From: Microbacteriaceae bacterium
Lineage (GTDB): Bacteria > Actinomycetota > Actinomycetes > Actinomycetales > Microbacteriaceae
Assembly (NCBI GenBank): GCA_947452675.1
Contig: CANGDL010000003.1
Coordinates: 31,409-95,408 of the forward strand
Length of the DNA stretch: 64,000 bases
Reading direction: 5' to 3'
Position numbers and translations under genes: made by a program. The first letter of the stretch is position 1. Each line of letters opens with the position of its first letter. This document shows positions 1 through 8,645 of this stretch, in pieces. The notes under the pieces are model-generated. The model did not search any database. It saw nothing but the letters and a program-made list of their open reading frames with translations, and had not been told where the DNA came from.

Positions 1-115
1 TATCATTGTGGTTGACACTCCTGACGCTCTCCTCGTCACAACCAAAGCCCACGCCCAGCGTGTGAAGTCACTGGTTGATGCTTTGAAGGCCACCGGCCAC
101 TCCGACGTTCTTTAG
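1..115 (+). CDS. manC: Mannose-1-phosphate guanylyltransferase, C-terminal end (partial)
   Basis: The window opens inside this gene; only the last 37 residues and a TAG stop are present, reading from base 2. The segment VVDTPDALLVTTK is the typical end of the catalytic domain of GDP-mannose pyrophosphorylases, which make GDP-mannose from mannose-1-phosphate and GTP. ManA and ManB encoded later in the window supply the substrate. The rest of the protein lies outside, so its length and start cannot be judged. The assignment rests on a short but characteristic motif. Confidence 0.75.
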   Translation, partial: IIVVDTPDALLVTTKAHAQRVKSLVDALKATGHSDVL

Positions 116-129
116 AAGAAGCCCTTGCT

Positions 130-146
130 GCCTACGGCAGGTAGGC
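130..146 (+). terminator. Weak hairpin after manC
   Basis: GCCTAC (130-135) pairs with GTAGGC (141-146) around a 5-base loop, 15 bases after the manC stop. The following bases are T-rich but there is no clean T run, so termination here is possible rather than certain. Confidence 0.35.
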
Positions 147-218
147 CTCAATTGTTACTTTTCGGTTAATAATTTCCTCTAAAACGGCTTCTCGCCCATT
201 TCATTAACCTTGCCGGCG

Positions 219-261
219 TAGGCTGGGTGCGCACGGGGCTGTGAGAGACACAGCCATTTTT
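219..261 (+). promoter_or_regulatory. Promoter and leader hairpin of the BMP gene
   Basis: TAGGCT at 219-224 matches the -10 hexamer recurring in this window. It would start a transcript near 231. That transcript would begin with a hairpin, GGCTGTG (237-243) pairing with CACAGCC (249-255), followed by ATTTTT (256-261) and directly by the GGGAGG ribosome binding site. The hairpin plus U run is attenuator-like, but it could equally be a 5' stabiliser. No known riboswitch core was recognised. Confidence 0.45.
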
Positions 262-275
262 CGGGAGGAAAACAA

Positions 276-1385
276 GTGAAGACTGTTTCACGCACCACCG
301 CAATTAAGGGCCTAGCTCTTGCAGCCATTGCAAGCCTCGCTCTTGCTGGTTGCGCCGCCGCACCGGCAGCACCAACCGCTACCCCAGTGAACTACAAGGC
401 CTGTATGGTCTCTGACGCTGGTGGCTTCAACGACGCTTCTTTCAACCAGGAAGCCTACGCAGGCCTTCAGCAGGCTAAGGCAACTCTTGGTGTTCAGACT
501 GCACAGGTTGAATCACCAGAGAAGGCAACCCAGACTGACTACGTATCTGGTATCGACTCAATGATCTCTGAGGGCTGTAACCTCATCGTCACCGTTGGTT
601 TCAACCTTGCAAGCGCAACCCGCGATGCTGCCAAGAAGAACCCAAAGGTTAACTTTGCAATCATCGACTCCGCTTTGAGCAACGACGACTACTCGCCTCT
701 AAGTCTGCCAAACGTAAAGCCAATTCAGTACAACACCGCTGAAGCTGCGTACCTAGCTGGTTACCTAGCTGCTGCGACCACCAAGACCGGCAAGGTTGCA
801 ACCTATGGTGGCATGCTTCTTCCTTCTGTAACCATCTTCATGGATGGCTTCAAGCAGGGTGTTGACGCTTACAACATGGCTAAGGGCAAGAAGGTTACCG
901 TTCTTGGCGCTAACGGCACCGACACTTCAAAGTGGGCTGCTACCGGTGACTTCAACGACCAGGCAAAGGGTAAGACCCTGACCCAGGGCTTCTTCGCCCA
1001 GGGTGCTGACATCGTTCTTCCAGTTGCTGGCCCAGTGGGCGTTGGCTCAGGCCAGGCAACTCTTGACAAGAAGGGCACCCTTGTTGTCGGTGTTGACAGC
1101 GACTGGTACAACCTACCTACCCACGCTGCATACAAGGCGAACATCTTGACTTCAATCGAGAAGAAGATGGCTGCGGCGGTCCTTGCAGTAATCAAGACCG
1201 GCGTTGACGGCACCTTCGCAGGTGGCGACGCAAACCAGTACGTTGGCAACCTTGCTAACGGGGGCGTTGCAATCGCTGACCAGCACGATGTTGTTTACCC
1301 AACTGGTATCCAGACCGAGCTTGACAGCCTGAAGGCTGACATCATCTCGGGCAAGATCAAGGTCACCTCGATCTACAACAAGTAA
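276..1385 (+). CDS. BMP-family nucleoside ABC transporter, substrate-binding lipoprotein
   Basis: This is the extracellular binding protein of a nucleoside importer, tethered to the outer face of the membrane. The GTG start follows a strong GGGAGG site at 8 bases. A signal peptide ends in the lipobox LALAGC with the lipidated Cys at residue 26. The mature part has the family's conserved start (SDAGGFNDASFNQEAY) and the VGVDSDW segment near the ligand pocket. The 369-residue length is normal. The three following genes encode the ATPase and two permeases, and the salvage enzymes after them point to nucleosides as substrate. A strong terminator separates it from the rest, which would allow excess binding protein. 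Confidence 0.93.
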   Translation: MKTVSRTTAIKGLALAAIASLALAGCAAAPAAPTATPVNYKACMVSDAGGFNDASFNQEAYAGLQQAKATLGVQTAQVESPEKATQTDYVSGIDSMISEGCNLIVTVGFNLASATRDAAKKNPKVNFAIIDSALSNDDYSPLSLPNVKPIQYNTAEAAYLAGYLAAATTKTGKVATYGGMLLPSVTIFMDGFKQGVDAYNMAKGKKVTVLGANGTDTSKWAATGDFNDQAKGKTLTQGFFAQGADIVLPVAGPVGVGSGQATLDKKGTLVVGVDSDWYNLPTHAAYKANILTSIEKKMAAAVLAVIKTGVDGTFAGGDANQYVGNLANGGVAIADQHDVVYPTGIQTELDSLKADIISGKIKVTSIYNK

Positions 1386-1399
1386 TAACCAGAAGTAAA

Positions 1400-1439
1400 G
1401 CCGGGGATGACCACAACCGTGGTCATCCCCGGCCCTTTT
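1400..1439 (+). terminator. Strong intrinsic terminator after the BMP gene
   Basis: A perfect 15-base-pair stem (1400-1414 with 1419-1433) closes a four-base AACC loop and runs into CCTTTTC. It lies inside an otherwise co-directional transporter operon, so it probably sets stoichiometry between the binding protein and the membrane components. Confidence 0.88.
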
Positions 1440-1455
1440 CTGGGGGCAAAAAAGT

Positions 1456-1461
1456 TAGACT
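1456..1461 (+). promoter_or_regulatory. Candidate -10 element for the ATPase-permease operon
   Basis: TAGACT, the recurrent -10 hexamer of this window, lies between the terminator and the ATPase gene and would restart transcription after it. No clear -35 is visible. Confidence 0.4.
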
Positions 1462-1499
1462 GAAAACAACCCGACTGGGTCTAGTGAAACGGATGAGCG

Positions 1500-2999
1500 A
1501 TGAAGCTTGAACTTCGTGGAATCACAAAGCGCTTTGGCGCCATGGTCGCCAACGACAACGTGAATCTTGTGGCGCAACCAGGAGAAATTCACTGCCTGCT
1601 TGGTGAAAATGGCGCTGGCAAGTCAACTCTTATGAATGTGCTGTATGGCCTTTATCAGGCTGACGGTGGCGAAATCCTCATCGATGACAAGGTCGTCAAA
1701 TTTTCTGGCCCAGGCGATGCCATGGCTGCAGGCATCGGCATGGTGCACCAGCACTTCATGCTAATCCCAGTTTTCACCGTTGCCGAAAACGTGATGCTAG
1801 GTCACGAACCCACCAAATTCGGTGGCATCTTGGATATGGCAGCGGCGCGTGCAAAGGTGCGCGAAGTGTCGGCAAAATTTGGTTTTGAGATCGACCCAGA
1901 CGCCATCGTTGGCGAGTTGCCGGTGGGTGTTCAGCAACGTGTGGAAATCATCAAGGCACTTATCGGCAATGCCGAGGTGCTAATTTTTGATGAGCCAACC
2001 GCCGTGCTTACTCCTCAAGAAACAGACGAACTCATGGCCATCATGAAGCAGTTGCGTGAGGCCGGCACCGCGATCGTTTTCATCACCCATAAACTTCGCG
2101 AGGTTCAAGAGGTTGCCGACAAGATCACCGTGCTTCGCCTTGGCAAAGTAGTTGGCGAGGCTGACCCGAAATCAACAGCCAATGAACTCGCCTCGATGAT
2201 GGTGGGCCGCGCCGTCGACCTGGATGTCGAAAAAGCTCCGGCCACTCCGGGAAAGCCAACCTTCAAGGTTGAAGGTTTATCTGCTTGGAGTCACTCCGGC
2301 GCAAAGGTTCTGGATGACATCAACTTTGAGATTCACGAGGGCGAAATTCTTGTCATTGCCGGGGTTCAAGGTAATGGCCAGACCGAGCTAACCGAGGCAA
2401 TCATCGGAATGCACGGCAAAACAGCCGGCTCAATTCAATTAGATGGCCGCGAATTGATTGGCAAAAACGTAAAGCAGGTCCTTGATTTGGGCGTCGGCTT
2501 CGTGCCCGAAGATCGCACCGAGGATGGACTGGTGGCCGAGTTCACCATTGCCGAAAACCTGATGTTGGATAGAAGTGATCGAAAGCCTTTTGCCAAGGGA
2601 TTGAACATTAACCTCGCCTACTTAAAAAAGTTTGCACTTGAGAAGTTGAATCAATTCGATGTTCGAGCCCAGGGCATCGAATCAAAGGCAGCTCAGCTAT
2701 CTGGCGGAAATCAGCAAAAGGTTGTTCTTGCCCGTGAATTGTCGCGTGAACTTCGACTTTTTGTCGCCTCACAGCCTACCCGCGGACTCGACGTGGGATC
2801 AATTGAGTTTGTGCACGAACAAATTGTGGCCACTCGCGACAGCGGCATCCCGGTGTTGATTGTGGCAACCGAACTGGATGAAGCAACTCAACTCGGTGAC
2901 CGAATCGCGGTCATGTATAAAGGCAAAATCGTGGGTATAGTCCCATCGAACACTCCTAGGGCAACTCTCGGTCAGATGATGGCAGGTATCAGCGCATGA
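1500..2999 (+). CDS. Nucleoside ABC importer, ATP-binding protein (two fused ATPase domains)
   Basis: This 499-residue protein is the ATPase of the nucleoside importer. Domain 1 has a canonical Walker A (GENGAGKST, residues 35-43), a signature region LPVGVQQ (about 140-146) and Walker B LIFDEPT (161-167). Domain 2 has the degenerate GVQGNGQ loop (288-294), a canonical LSGGNQQ signature and a weak Walker B ending in ASQPTRGLD. This asymmetry is normal for the YufO/sugar-ATPase family, where only one site hydrolyses ATP efficiently. There is no obvious ribosome binding site before the ATG. It overlaps the next gene by 4 bases (ATGA), implying translational coupling. Confidence 0.94.
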   Translation: MKLELRGITKRFGAMVANDNVNLVAQPGEIHCLLGENGAGKSTLMNVLYGLYQADGGEILIDDKVVKFSGPGDAMAAGIGMVHQHFMLIPVFTVAENVMLGHEPTKFGGILDMAAARAKVREVSAKFGFEIDPDAIVGELPVGVQQRVEIIKALIGNAEVLIFDEPTAVLTPQETDELMAIMKQLREAGTAIVFITHKLREVQEVADKITVLRLGKVVGEADPKSTANELASMMVGRAVDLDVEKAPATPGKPTFKVEGLSAWSHSGAKVLDDINFEIHEGEILVIAGVQGNGQTELTEAIIGMHGKTAGSIQLDGRELIGKNVKQVLDLGVGFVPEDRTEDGLVAEFTIAENLMLDRSDRKPFAKGLNINLAYLKKFALEKLNQFDVRAQGIESKAAQLSGGNQQKVVLARELSRELRLFVASQPTRGLDVGSIEFVHEQIVATRDSGIPVLIVATELDEATQLGDRIAVMYKGKIVGIVPSNTPRATLGQMMAGISA

Positions 3000-4150
3000 A
3001 ACGGGTAATGAAAGAATTCACCGGCGGCAGTGCATTTTTGTCGATTTTGGCCGTTATCGCTTCGCTTGTGGTCGGCGGCATTTTGATCGCTCTTTCGAGC
3101 CCAGAAGTCCAATCGACGGCAACCTATCTGACTGCTCGTCCGAGTGACTTTTTCCAGGCACTATGGAATTCGGTTTTCGGCGCCTACGATGCGATGTTCC
3201 GCGGGGCTATCTTCAATTACAAGGCCCAGGACACCCTGCAGATGATCAAGCCAATCACGGAAACCTTGGCCTATGCGACCCCGATAACAATGTCGGGTCT
3301 GGGTCTTGCGGTTGCTTTCAGGTCGGGGCTTTTCAACATCGGTGCAACCGGCCAGATTATTTTCGGAGCTATGTTTGCAGGCTGGGTCGGCATCTATGTA
3401 GACCTACCTTGGTATGTTCATTTTCCGCTCGCCGTCCTGGCAGGTGTGCTCGGCGGAGGTCTATTCGGAGCCCTGGTGGGTTTCTTGAAGGCCACCACCG
3501 GAGCAAATGAAGTAATCGTGACCATCATGTTTAACTACATCGCGGTTCTTTTGCTTGGGTATCTCTTGAAGACACCAATCCTGCAGGCCCCAGGCGCTGT
3601 AAACCCGATTTCGCCGCCAGTAAAAGATTCGGCCAAGTACGTGTTCTTCCTAGGTGACCAATTCCGTCTGCACGGCGGTGTCTTTGCGATGATCATTGCT
3701 GTTGTCTTCACCTGGTGGTTGTTGAACCGTTCAACACTGGGCTTCCGGTTTCGCGCTCTCGGCCACAACCCAAACGCAGCCAAGGTTGCGGGTATAAACA
3801 TCGGTCTCACCTACATCCTTGTCATGGGTATCTCGGGCGCACTGTCTGGTCTAGCCGGAACCTCGCAGATTCTGGGTTCTGAGCAAGTGCTGACACTTGG
3901 TGTTGCTGCCAGCTATGGTTTTGACGCAATCACAGTCGCGCTTCTTGGCCGTTCAAACCCTTGGGGTGTCCTGGTTGCCGGGTTGCTCTTCGGCGGACTG
4001 CGAGCCGGTGCTGTAACTATGCAGGCAAACCAAGGAGTACCTGTCGACATCGTGCTCGTCGTGCAATCTTTGATCGTCTTGTTTATCGCCGCCCCACCTC
4101 TGGTGCGTGCAATCTTCCGAGTCAAAGTTTCGAAGGAGGTCGCAGCATGA
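2996..4150 (+). CDS. Nucleoside ABC importer, permease subunit 1
   Basis: A 384-residue integral membrane protein with an N-terminal membrane segment followed by the hydrophobic core typical of the BPD_transp_2 (LivH/BMP-type) permeases. The loop GHNPNAAKVAGI near residue 260 is the family's conserved cytoplasmic coupling motif that contacts the ATPase. It is coupled by ATGA overlaps to the ATPase upstream and the second permease downstream. It forms the transmembrane pore together with the next gene product. Confidence 0.92.
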   Translation: MKRVMKEFTGGSAFLSILAVIASLVVGGILIALSSPEVQSTATYLTARPSDFFQALWNSVFGAYDAMFRGAIFNYKAQDTLQMIKPITETLAYATPITMSGLGLAVAFRSGLFNIGATGQIIFGAMFAGWVGIYVDLPWYVHFPLAVLAGVLGGGLFGALVGFLKATTGANEVIVTIMFNYIAVLLLGYLLKTPILQAPGAVNPISPPVKDSAKYVFFLGDQFRLHGGVFAMIIAVVFTWWLLNRSTLGFRFRALGHNPNAAKVAGINIGLTYILVMGISGALSGLAGTSQILGSEQVLTLGVAASYGFDAITVALLGRSNPWGVLVAGLLFGGLRAGAVTMQANQGVPVDIVLVVQSLIVLFIAAPPLVRAIFRVKVSKEVAA

Positions 4151-5376
4151 AGCAAAGTAAGCGCACCCCGATCGCACTTTTAGTCATGGCGTTAGTCGGA
4201 TTGTGGTTGTTCATCTCAGCGCCATCCGGGGTCACCATGATCAACATCTCCACCGACTCTGACATTTTCAAATTGCCCGACTTTGCGCTCAATGTTGCAT
4301 TGATTTGCGGGCTTGCCGTCGCCGTTCAAATTGCGGGTTTGCTCGTCTCCGGTTATTTGGTTTTGGCTAAGAATCATAAGACGCCTCGCTGGGTGGTCAT
4401 TATGTTCGCGGTTGCTTTGGTCGCAGAAATCTTGATTGGCCTATTTGCCGGCAAAACCATGACCTTCACTTCCTTGCTACAGGGTTCGCTGGCTCTGGCT
4501 GTGCCACTTATCTTCGGTTCATTGGCCGGAGTTCTGAGCGAGCGCGTTGGCGTGGTCAACATTGCAATCGAAGGGCAGTTGCTTGCCGGAGCCTTTGTCT
4601 CGGCTTTGGTCACCTCGCTATCGCACAACCTTCTAGCGGGTTTAATCGGCGCAATGATTGCCGGCGCGTTGGTGGCTTGGGTTCTCGCGGTCTTTGCGAT
4701 CAAGTATGTGGTTGACCAAATCATCGTTGGTGTCGTGCTAAACGTTTTGGTGGTTGGCCTAACCAACTTCATCTTCAGCACTCTTATGGTCAGCAACCTT
4801 CCGCTTTATGACCAGCCAGATCGTTACTCGAACATTCTGATTCCGGTGCTCGGCCAGATTCCGGTGCTCGGCCCGGTCCTCTTCAATCAGACGTTGATTG
4901 TCTACTTGATGTACATCGCGGTTGGCGTGGTTTATTTCGTGCTTTTCAAGACTCGTTGGGGCTTGCGTGTTCGAGCCGTCGGAGAATATCCGAAGGCTGC
5001 CGACACGGTTGGCATCAATGTTTTCCGAACCCGCTACATCAGCGTGATGATTGGTGGCGCACTCGCCGGTCTCGGCGGCTCCTTCTTCACTCTTGGCCAG
5101 GTCGGCGCATTCGGTAAAGAGATGACCAACGGCGCAGGCTACATAGCCCTCGCCGCGCTCATCTTCGGTCGTTGGAACCCAATCTATGCCGCGTTTGCTG
5201 CACTGCTTTTTGGCTTCGCCGAAAACCTACAGTATGGGCTTGCGATCATCGGTTCATCGGTGCCAAGCGAGTTCTTACTCATGCTTCCATATGCGTTGAC
5301 CGTGGTTGCCGTCGCTGGTTTGGTAGGTAAGGTCACTGGCCCTGCCGCCTCCGGCAAGGCTTATATAAAGAGTTAG
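4147..5376 (+). CDS. Nucleoside ABC importer, permease subunit 2
   Basis: The second permease of the importer, 409 residues with about ten hydrophobic segments. The start is the ATG at 4147, which overlaps the previous stop as ATGA and has a GGAGG site upstream. A longer in-frame reading to 3961 would run back into the previous gene and is not needed. The motif VGEYPKAADTVGI is the coupling loop matching that of subunit 1. The 3' end is 7 bases from cdd, so transporter and salvage enzymes are one transcription unit. Confidence 0.93.
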   Translation: MKQSKRTPIALLVMALVGLWLFISAPSGVTMINISTDSDIFKLPDFALNVALICGLAVAVQIAGLLVSGYLVLAKNHKTPRWVVIMFAVALVAEILIGLFAGKTMTFTSLLQGSLALAVPLIFGSLAGVLSERVGVVNIAIEGQLLAGAFVSALVTSLSHNLLAGLIGAMIAGALVAWVLAVFAIKYVVDQIIVGVVLNVLVVGLTNFIFSTLMVSNLPLYDQPDRYSNILIPVLGQIPVLGPVLFNQTLIVYLMYIAVGVVYFVLFKTRWGLRVRAVGEYPKAADTVGINVFRTRYISVMIGGALAGLGGSFFTLGQVGAFGKEMTNGAGYIALAALIFGRWNPIYAAFAALLFGFAENLQYGLAIIGSSVPSEFLLMLPYALTVVAVAGLVGKVTGPAASGKAYIKS

Positions 5377-5383
5377 GCAGGAC

Positions 5384-5785
5384 ATGCAAACCGAAATCAA
5401 CTGGGTTGACCTTCGCGAATCTGCAAGAGCAGCGATGGCGAAGGCATACGTGCCTTATTCAAAGTTCATGGTTGGCGCTGCCGCTTTGACCGAGGATGGT
5501 CGTATAGTTTCTGGCTGCAACATCGAAAACGCGTCCTACGGTTTGACGCTTTGCGCTGAGTGCTCATTGCTAAGCGACCTGTTCATGACGGGCGGTGGTC
5601 GTTTGGTGGCATTCACTTGTGTCGACGGACATGGCAACATTTTGATGCCTTGTGGGCGTTGCCGCCAGCTTTTGTTTGAGCACTCTGCAAAGGGGATGGT
5701 TCTAGAGACAGTTTCTGGTTTCAAGACCATCGATGAAGTGATTCCGGATGCCTTCGGCCCACGCGATTTAGAAGAGAGAAAGTAA
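5384..5785 (+). CDS. cdd: Cytidine deaminase
   Basis: Deaminates cytidine and deoxycytidine to the uridine forms in the cytoplasm. At 133 residues it is the normal size of the tetrameric class. The zinc site is visible: Cys57 in the CAE motif (with catalytic Glu59) and Cys90/Cys93 in PCGRC. NIENASYG, which binds the ribose, is also present. An AGGA site precedes the ATG. Its TAA stop overlaps the deoA ATG by one base (TAATG). Its product feeds the next enzyme's nucleoside pool. Confidence 0.96.
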   Translation: MQTEINWVDLRESARAAMAKAYVPYSKFMVGAAALTEDGRIVSGCNIENASYGLTLCAECSLLSDLFMTGGGRLVAFTCVDGHGNILMPCGRCRQLLFEHSAKGMVLETVSGFKTIDEVIPDAFGPRDLEERK

Positions 5786-7071
5786 TGGCCGAATTCGCCG
5801 CTGTCGAACTGATCATGCAAAAGCGTGAGAAAGGTGAACTTTCTACCGCTGAGATCAACTGGTTGATTGCCAACTACACCACCGGCGCAGTCGCCGATGA
5901 GCAGATGTCGGCTATGGCAATGGCCATATTGCTCAACGGAATGAGCCGCCGGGAGATCAAGGATTTGACCATGGCAATGATTGCCTCCGGTGAAACCTTG
6001 GACTATGCGGGTTTGGCGGCCCCAACCTCAGACAAACATTCGACCGGTGGTGTTGGCGACAAAATTACGTTGCCGCTCGCTCCGCTCGTTGCCGCTTTTG
6101 GCGTTGCAGTTCCCCAACTCTCGGGTCGCGGTCTAGGCCACACAGGCGGCACCCTAGACAAACTTGAATCAATCAAGGGCTGGCGAGCCGCGCTAAGCAA
6201 CGCCGAGTTTCATAAACAACTTGCCGAGGTCGGTGCCGTGATTTGTGCAGCCGGTGCGGGACTTGCCCCAGCTGATAAGAAGCTTTATGCGTTGCGTGAC
6301 GTCACCGGAACGGTCGAGGCGATACCACTCATCGCCAGCTCAATCATGTCTAAAAAGATTGCTGAAGGAACCTCATCCTTGGTTCTCGACGTAAAGGTCG
6401 GCTCGGGGGCGTTCATGAAGAATATCGACCGCGCGCGCGAACTTGCCAGAGTCATGGTTCAGCTAGGCCAGGATGCGGGCGTTAACACCTCGGCACTTCT
6501 AACCGACATGTCTACCCCGCTCGGACTAGAGATTGGAAATGCACTCGAAGTTAAGGAGTCGGTCGAGGTTCTTGCCGGCGGTGGCCCGGCAGACGTTGTT
6601 GAACTGACGGTCGAGCTGGCAAGAGAAATGCTTCGCCTTGCAGGAAAGGTCGACGTCGATGTCGCCGCTGCCCTCAAGGATGGCCGTGCCATGGATAAGT
6701 GGCGTCAAATGATTTCGGCCCAGGGAGGCGACCCAGATGCCGAGCTGCCGACTGCGCGAGAGCACCACGTCGTGCTTTCGCCGGCGGACGGTGTTATCAC
6801 TGAACTTGATGCGCTACAGGTTGGCACTGCATCCTGGCGACTTGGCGCAGGTCGCGCTCGCAAAGAGGACCCAATCCAGTTCGGCGCTGGAATTACACTT
6901 CACGCTCAGCTCGGTGAAAAGGTTAGGGCTGGGCAGCCGCTTATGACCTTGCACACCGACGAAGCGGTCCGTTTTGAGCGGGCTATGGAAGCTCTCGATG
7001 GTTCGTTTAAGATTGAGGCTGCTGCTATTGCTGCACCGCGCAAAATTCTGCTCGATCGCATCGACGGCTAA
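5785..7071 (+). CDS. deoA: Thymidine phosphorylase
   Basis: Splits thymidine or deoxyuridine with phosphate into base plus deoxyribose-1-phosphate. At 428 residues it is full length. It has the family signature SGRGLGHTGGTLDKLES (about 112-128), the phosphate-binding DKHSTGGVGDK and the KKIAEGTSSL segment that holds the pyrimidine. The start overlaps the cdd stop by one base. The pentose phosphate produced is the substrate for a phosphopentomutase, for which the mutase at 8931-10595 is a candidate. Confidence 0.96.
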   Translation: MAEFAAVELIMQKREKGELSTAEINWLIANYTTGAVADEQMSAMAMAILLNGMSRREIKDLTMAMIASGETLDYAGLAAPTSDKHSTGGVGDKITLPLAPLVAAFGVAVPQLSGRGLGHTGGTLDKLESIKGWRAALSNAEFHKQLAEVGAVICAAGAGLAPADKKLYALRDVTGTVEAIPLIASSIMSKKIAEGTSSLVLDVKVGSGAFMKNIDRARELARVMVQLGQDAGVNTSALLTDMSTPLGLEIGNALEVKESVEVLAGGGPADVVELTVELAREMLRLAGKVDVDVAAALKDGRAMDKWRQMISAQGGDPDAELPTAREHHVVLSPADGVITELDALQVGTASWRLGAGRARKEDPIQFGAGITLHAQLGEKVRAGQPLMTLHTDEAVRFERAMEALDGSFKIEAAAIAAPRKILLDRIDG

Positions 7072-7086
7072 ACGAAAGGCATCACC

Positions 7087-8181
7087 ATGGCTCGCTTCAA
7101 CATTCAGGCGCTTCCAAAGATCTCACTGCACGATCACCTGGATGGCGGTCTTCGCCCTCAGACAATCATTGAGCTCGCCGATGCCGTTGGCCACCAGCTC
7201 CCTGCGGATAACGCGGAGGCTCTGAAGCAGTGGTTTGAAACTTCAGCTAACTCTGGTTCACTCGTGAAGTACCTAGAAACCTTCGACCACACCACGGCGG
7301 TCATGCAGACCCGCGAAGGCCTTCAGCGCGTGGCTCGTGAATTCGTTCATGACCTTGCCGAGGATGGCGTCATCTATGGAGAGGTGCGCTGGGCGCCGGA
7401 GCAGCATCTGCAGCGCGGTTTGACCTTGGATGAGGTCGTCGAAGCCGTTCAGGACGGTCTCGAGCAGGGCATGGAAGACGTCGACTATCACGGTGGATTC
7501 ATTCGGACCGGTCAGTTGGTCACCGCCATGCGTCACGCCGACCGCGGTCTCGAAATCGCCGAGCTGGCGGTTCGTCACCGTAACAACGGTGTCGTCGGTT
7601 TCGACATCGCCGGTGCCGAAAAAGGGTTCCTACCAAGCCGTCACAAGATTGCCTTTGACTACCTGGCATCAGAGTTGTTCCCGGTGACCGTTCATGCGGG
7701 CGAAGCCGACGGTGTTGAGAGCATCAAGGATGCCATCGTGTCTGGCCGTGCACTGCGTCTAGGTCACGGCGTTCGCATCATTGAAGACATCTTGCTATCG
7801 CGCAGCGAGGGAGATGCCGACTTCGTGGAACTCGGTGACGTCGCTCGCTGGGTTTATGACCGTGGAATTGTCCTCGAGACTTCGCCATCTTCGAACCTTC
7901 AGACTGGCGCGATTTCACTTCTGGGTGAAACGATGGCCGATCATCCTTTTGACATTCTTTATGACCTCGGTTTCAAGGTCACGGTAAACACAGACAACCG
8001 CCTCATGTCAGGAACCACCTTGACTCGAGAGCTCGAGCTCTTAGTGAAGACGTTCGACTATGGTCTGGCTGACCTCGAGACCTTCCAGTTGAACGCGGCC
8101 GAAGGTGCTTTCCAAGACCTAGAACAACGCGAAGAGTTGATGGACATGATCTCGGATGGCTTTGCCGAGGCCGTTGAGTAA
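7087..8181 (+). CDS. add: Adenosine deaminase
   Basis: Deaminates adenosine or deoxyadenosine to inosine forms. It is 364 residues long with metal ligands in HDHLDGG near the N-terminus, HAGE in the middle and the NTDN motif near residue 300 that holds the catalytic aspartate. A GAAAGG ribosome site lies 7 bases before the ATG. Inosine produced here is the substrate of the purine nucleoside phosphorylase encoded convergently at 10592. The 3' end overlaps the EIIA gene. Confidence 0.95.
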   Translation: MARFNIQALPKISLHDHLDGGLRPQTIIELADAVGHQLPADNAEALKQWFETSANSGSLVKYLETFDHTTAVMQTREGLQRVAREFVHDLAEDGVIYGEVRWAPEQHLQRGLTLDEVVEAVQDGLEQGMEDVDYHGGFIRTGQLVTAMRHADRGLEIAELAVRHRNNGVVGFDIAGAEKGFLPSRHKIAFDYLASELFPVTVHAGEADGVESIKDAIVSGRALRLGHGVRIIEDILLSRSEGDADFVELGDVARWVYDRGIVLETSPSSNLQTGAISLLGETMADHPFDILYDLGFKVTVNTDNRLMSGTTLTRELELLVKTFDYGLADLETFQLNAAEGAFQDLEQREELMDMISDGFAEAVE

Positions 8182-8623
8182 ATACCCAGCCTTAAGTTCC
8201 GCCTTCGCCGAAAACTCGATTCGGCTTGGTGCGATTGCACTTGACCGTGAACATGCCATTGAAATGGCGGGGGAGTTGCTGGTTGCCAGCGGCCGGTCAA
8301 CGCCCGATTACACCCTCTCAATGTTAGAAGCGGTCGAAGAGAACGGACCATACATCGTGATCGCACCTGGAATCGCTTTGGCTCACGGCCGCCCATCCGA
8401 GGCAGTTATAGAAATCGGGTTGAGTTTGGTTACTTTGGCCGAACCGGTTGTTTTTGGCAACGCCGCGAATGATCCGGTTCGAATGGTAATCGGCCTCTGC
8501 GCGACTGACCACAGCTCCCATATCGACATAATGTCTGAGTTGGCTAGCTTCCTCGGGGAGGCCGGCTCTGTGAATAGTGTGTTAAATGCCGTCGACAGCG
8601 ACCAGATTCGCTTGCTGTTCTAA
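8156..8623 (+). CDS. PTS EIIA component, ascorbate/UlaC type (orphan)
   Basis: A 155-residue EIIA domain of the fructose/mannitol/ascorbate superfamily. The phosphoryl-accepting His lies in IALAHGRP, and the flanking AIEMAGELLVASG and VEENGPYIVIAPG segments are typical of UlaC-like proteins. The start is uncertain: the ATG at 8156 overlaps add by 26 bases, while a TTG at 8174 would overlap by only 8. An EIIB gene follows 22 bases on, but no EIIC permease is encoded here. The pair may have lost its transporter, use one encoded elsewhere, or serve as a phosphorylation sensor for the salvage operon. Confidence 0.85.
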   Translation: MALPRPLSKYPALSSAFAENSIRLGAIALDREHAIEMAGELLVASGRSTPDYTLSMLEAVEENGPYIVIAPGIALAHGRPSEAVIEIGLSLVTLAEPVVFGNAANDPVRMVIGLCATDHSSHIDIMSELASFLGEAGSVNSVLNAVDSDQIRLLF

Positions 8624-8645
8624 AACCGCGGGTGACAATAGAAGT

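Noticed and set aside
130..275. Purine riboswitch before the nucleoside importer
   Set aside because: The context is tempting, but no conserved purine-aptamer core was seen; only a simple hairpin can be supported.
869..1249. Minus-strand open frame inside the BMP gene
   Set aside because: It lies wholly in a well-supported gene, has no ribosome site and no recognisable motif; a codon-bias shadow.
3961..4146. Extended N-terminus for the second permease
   Set aside because: The extra 62 residues read the conserved end of the first permease in another frame; the ATGA overlap with a GGAGG site marks the real start at 4147.
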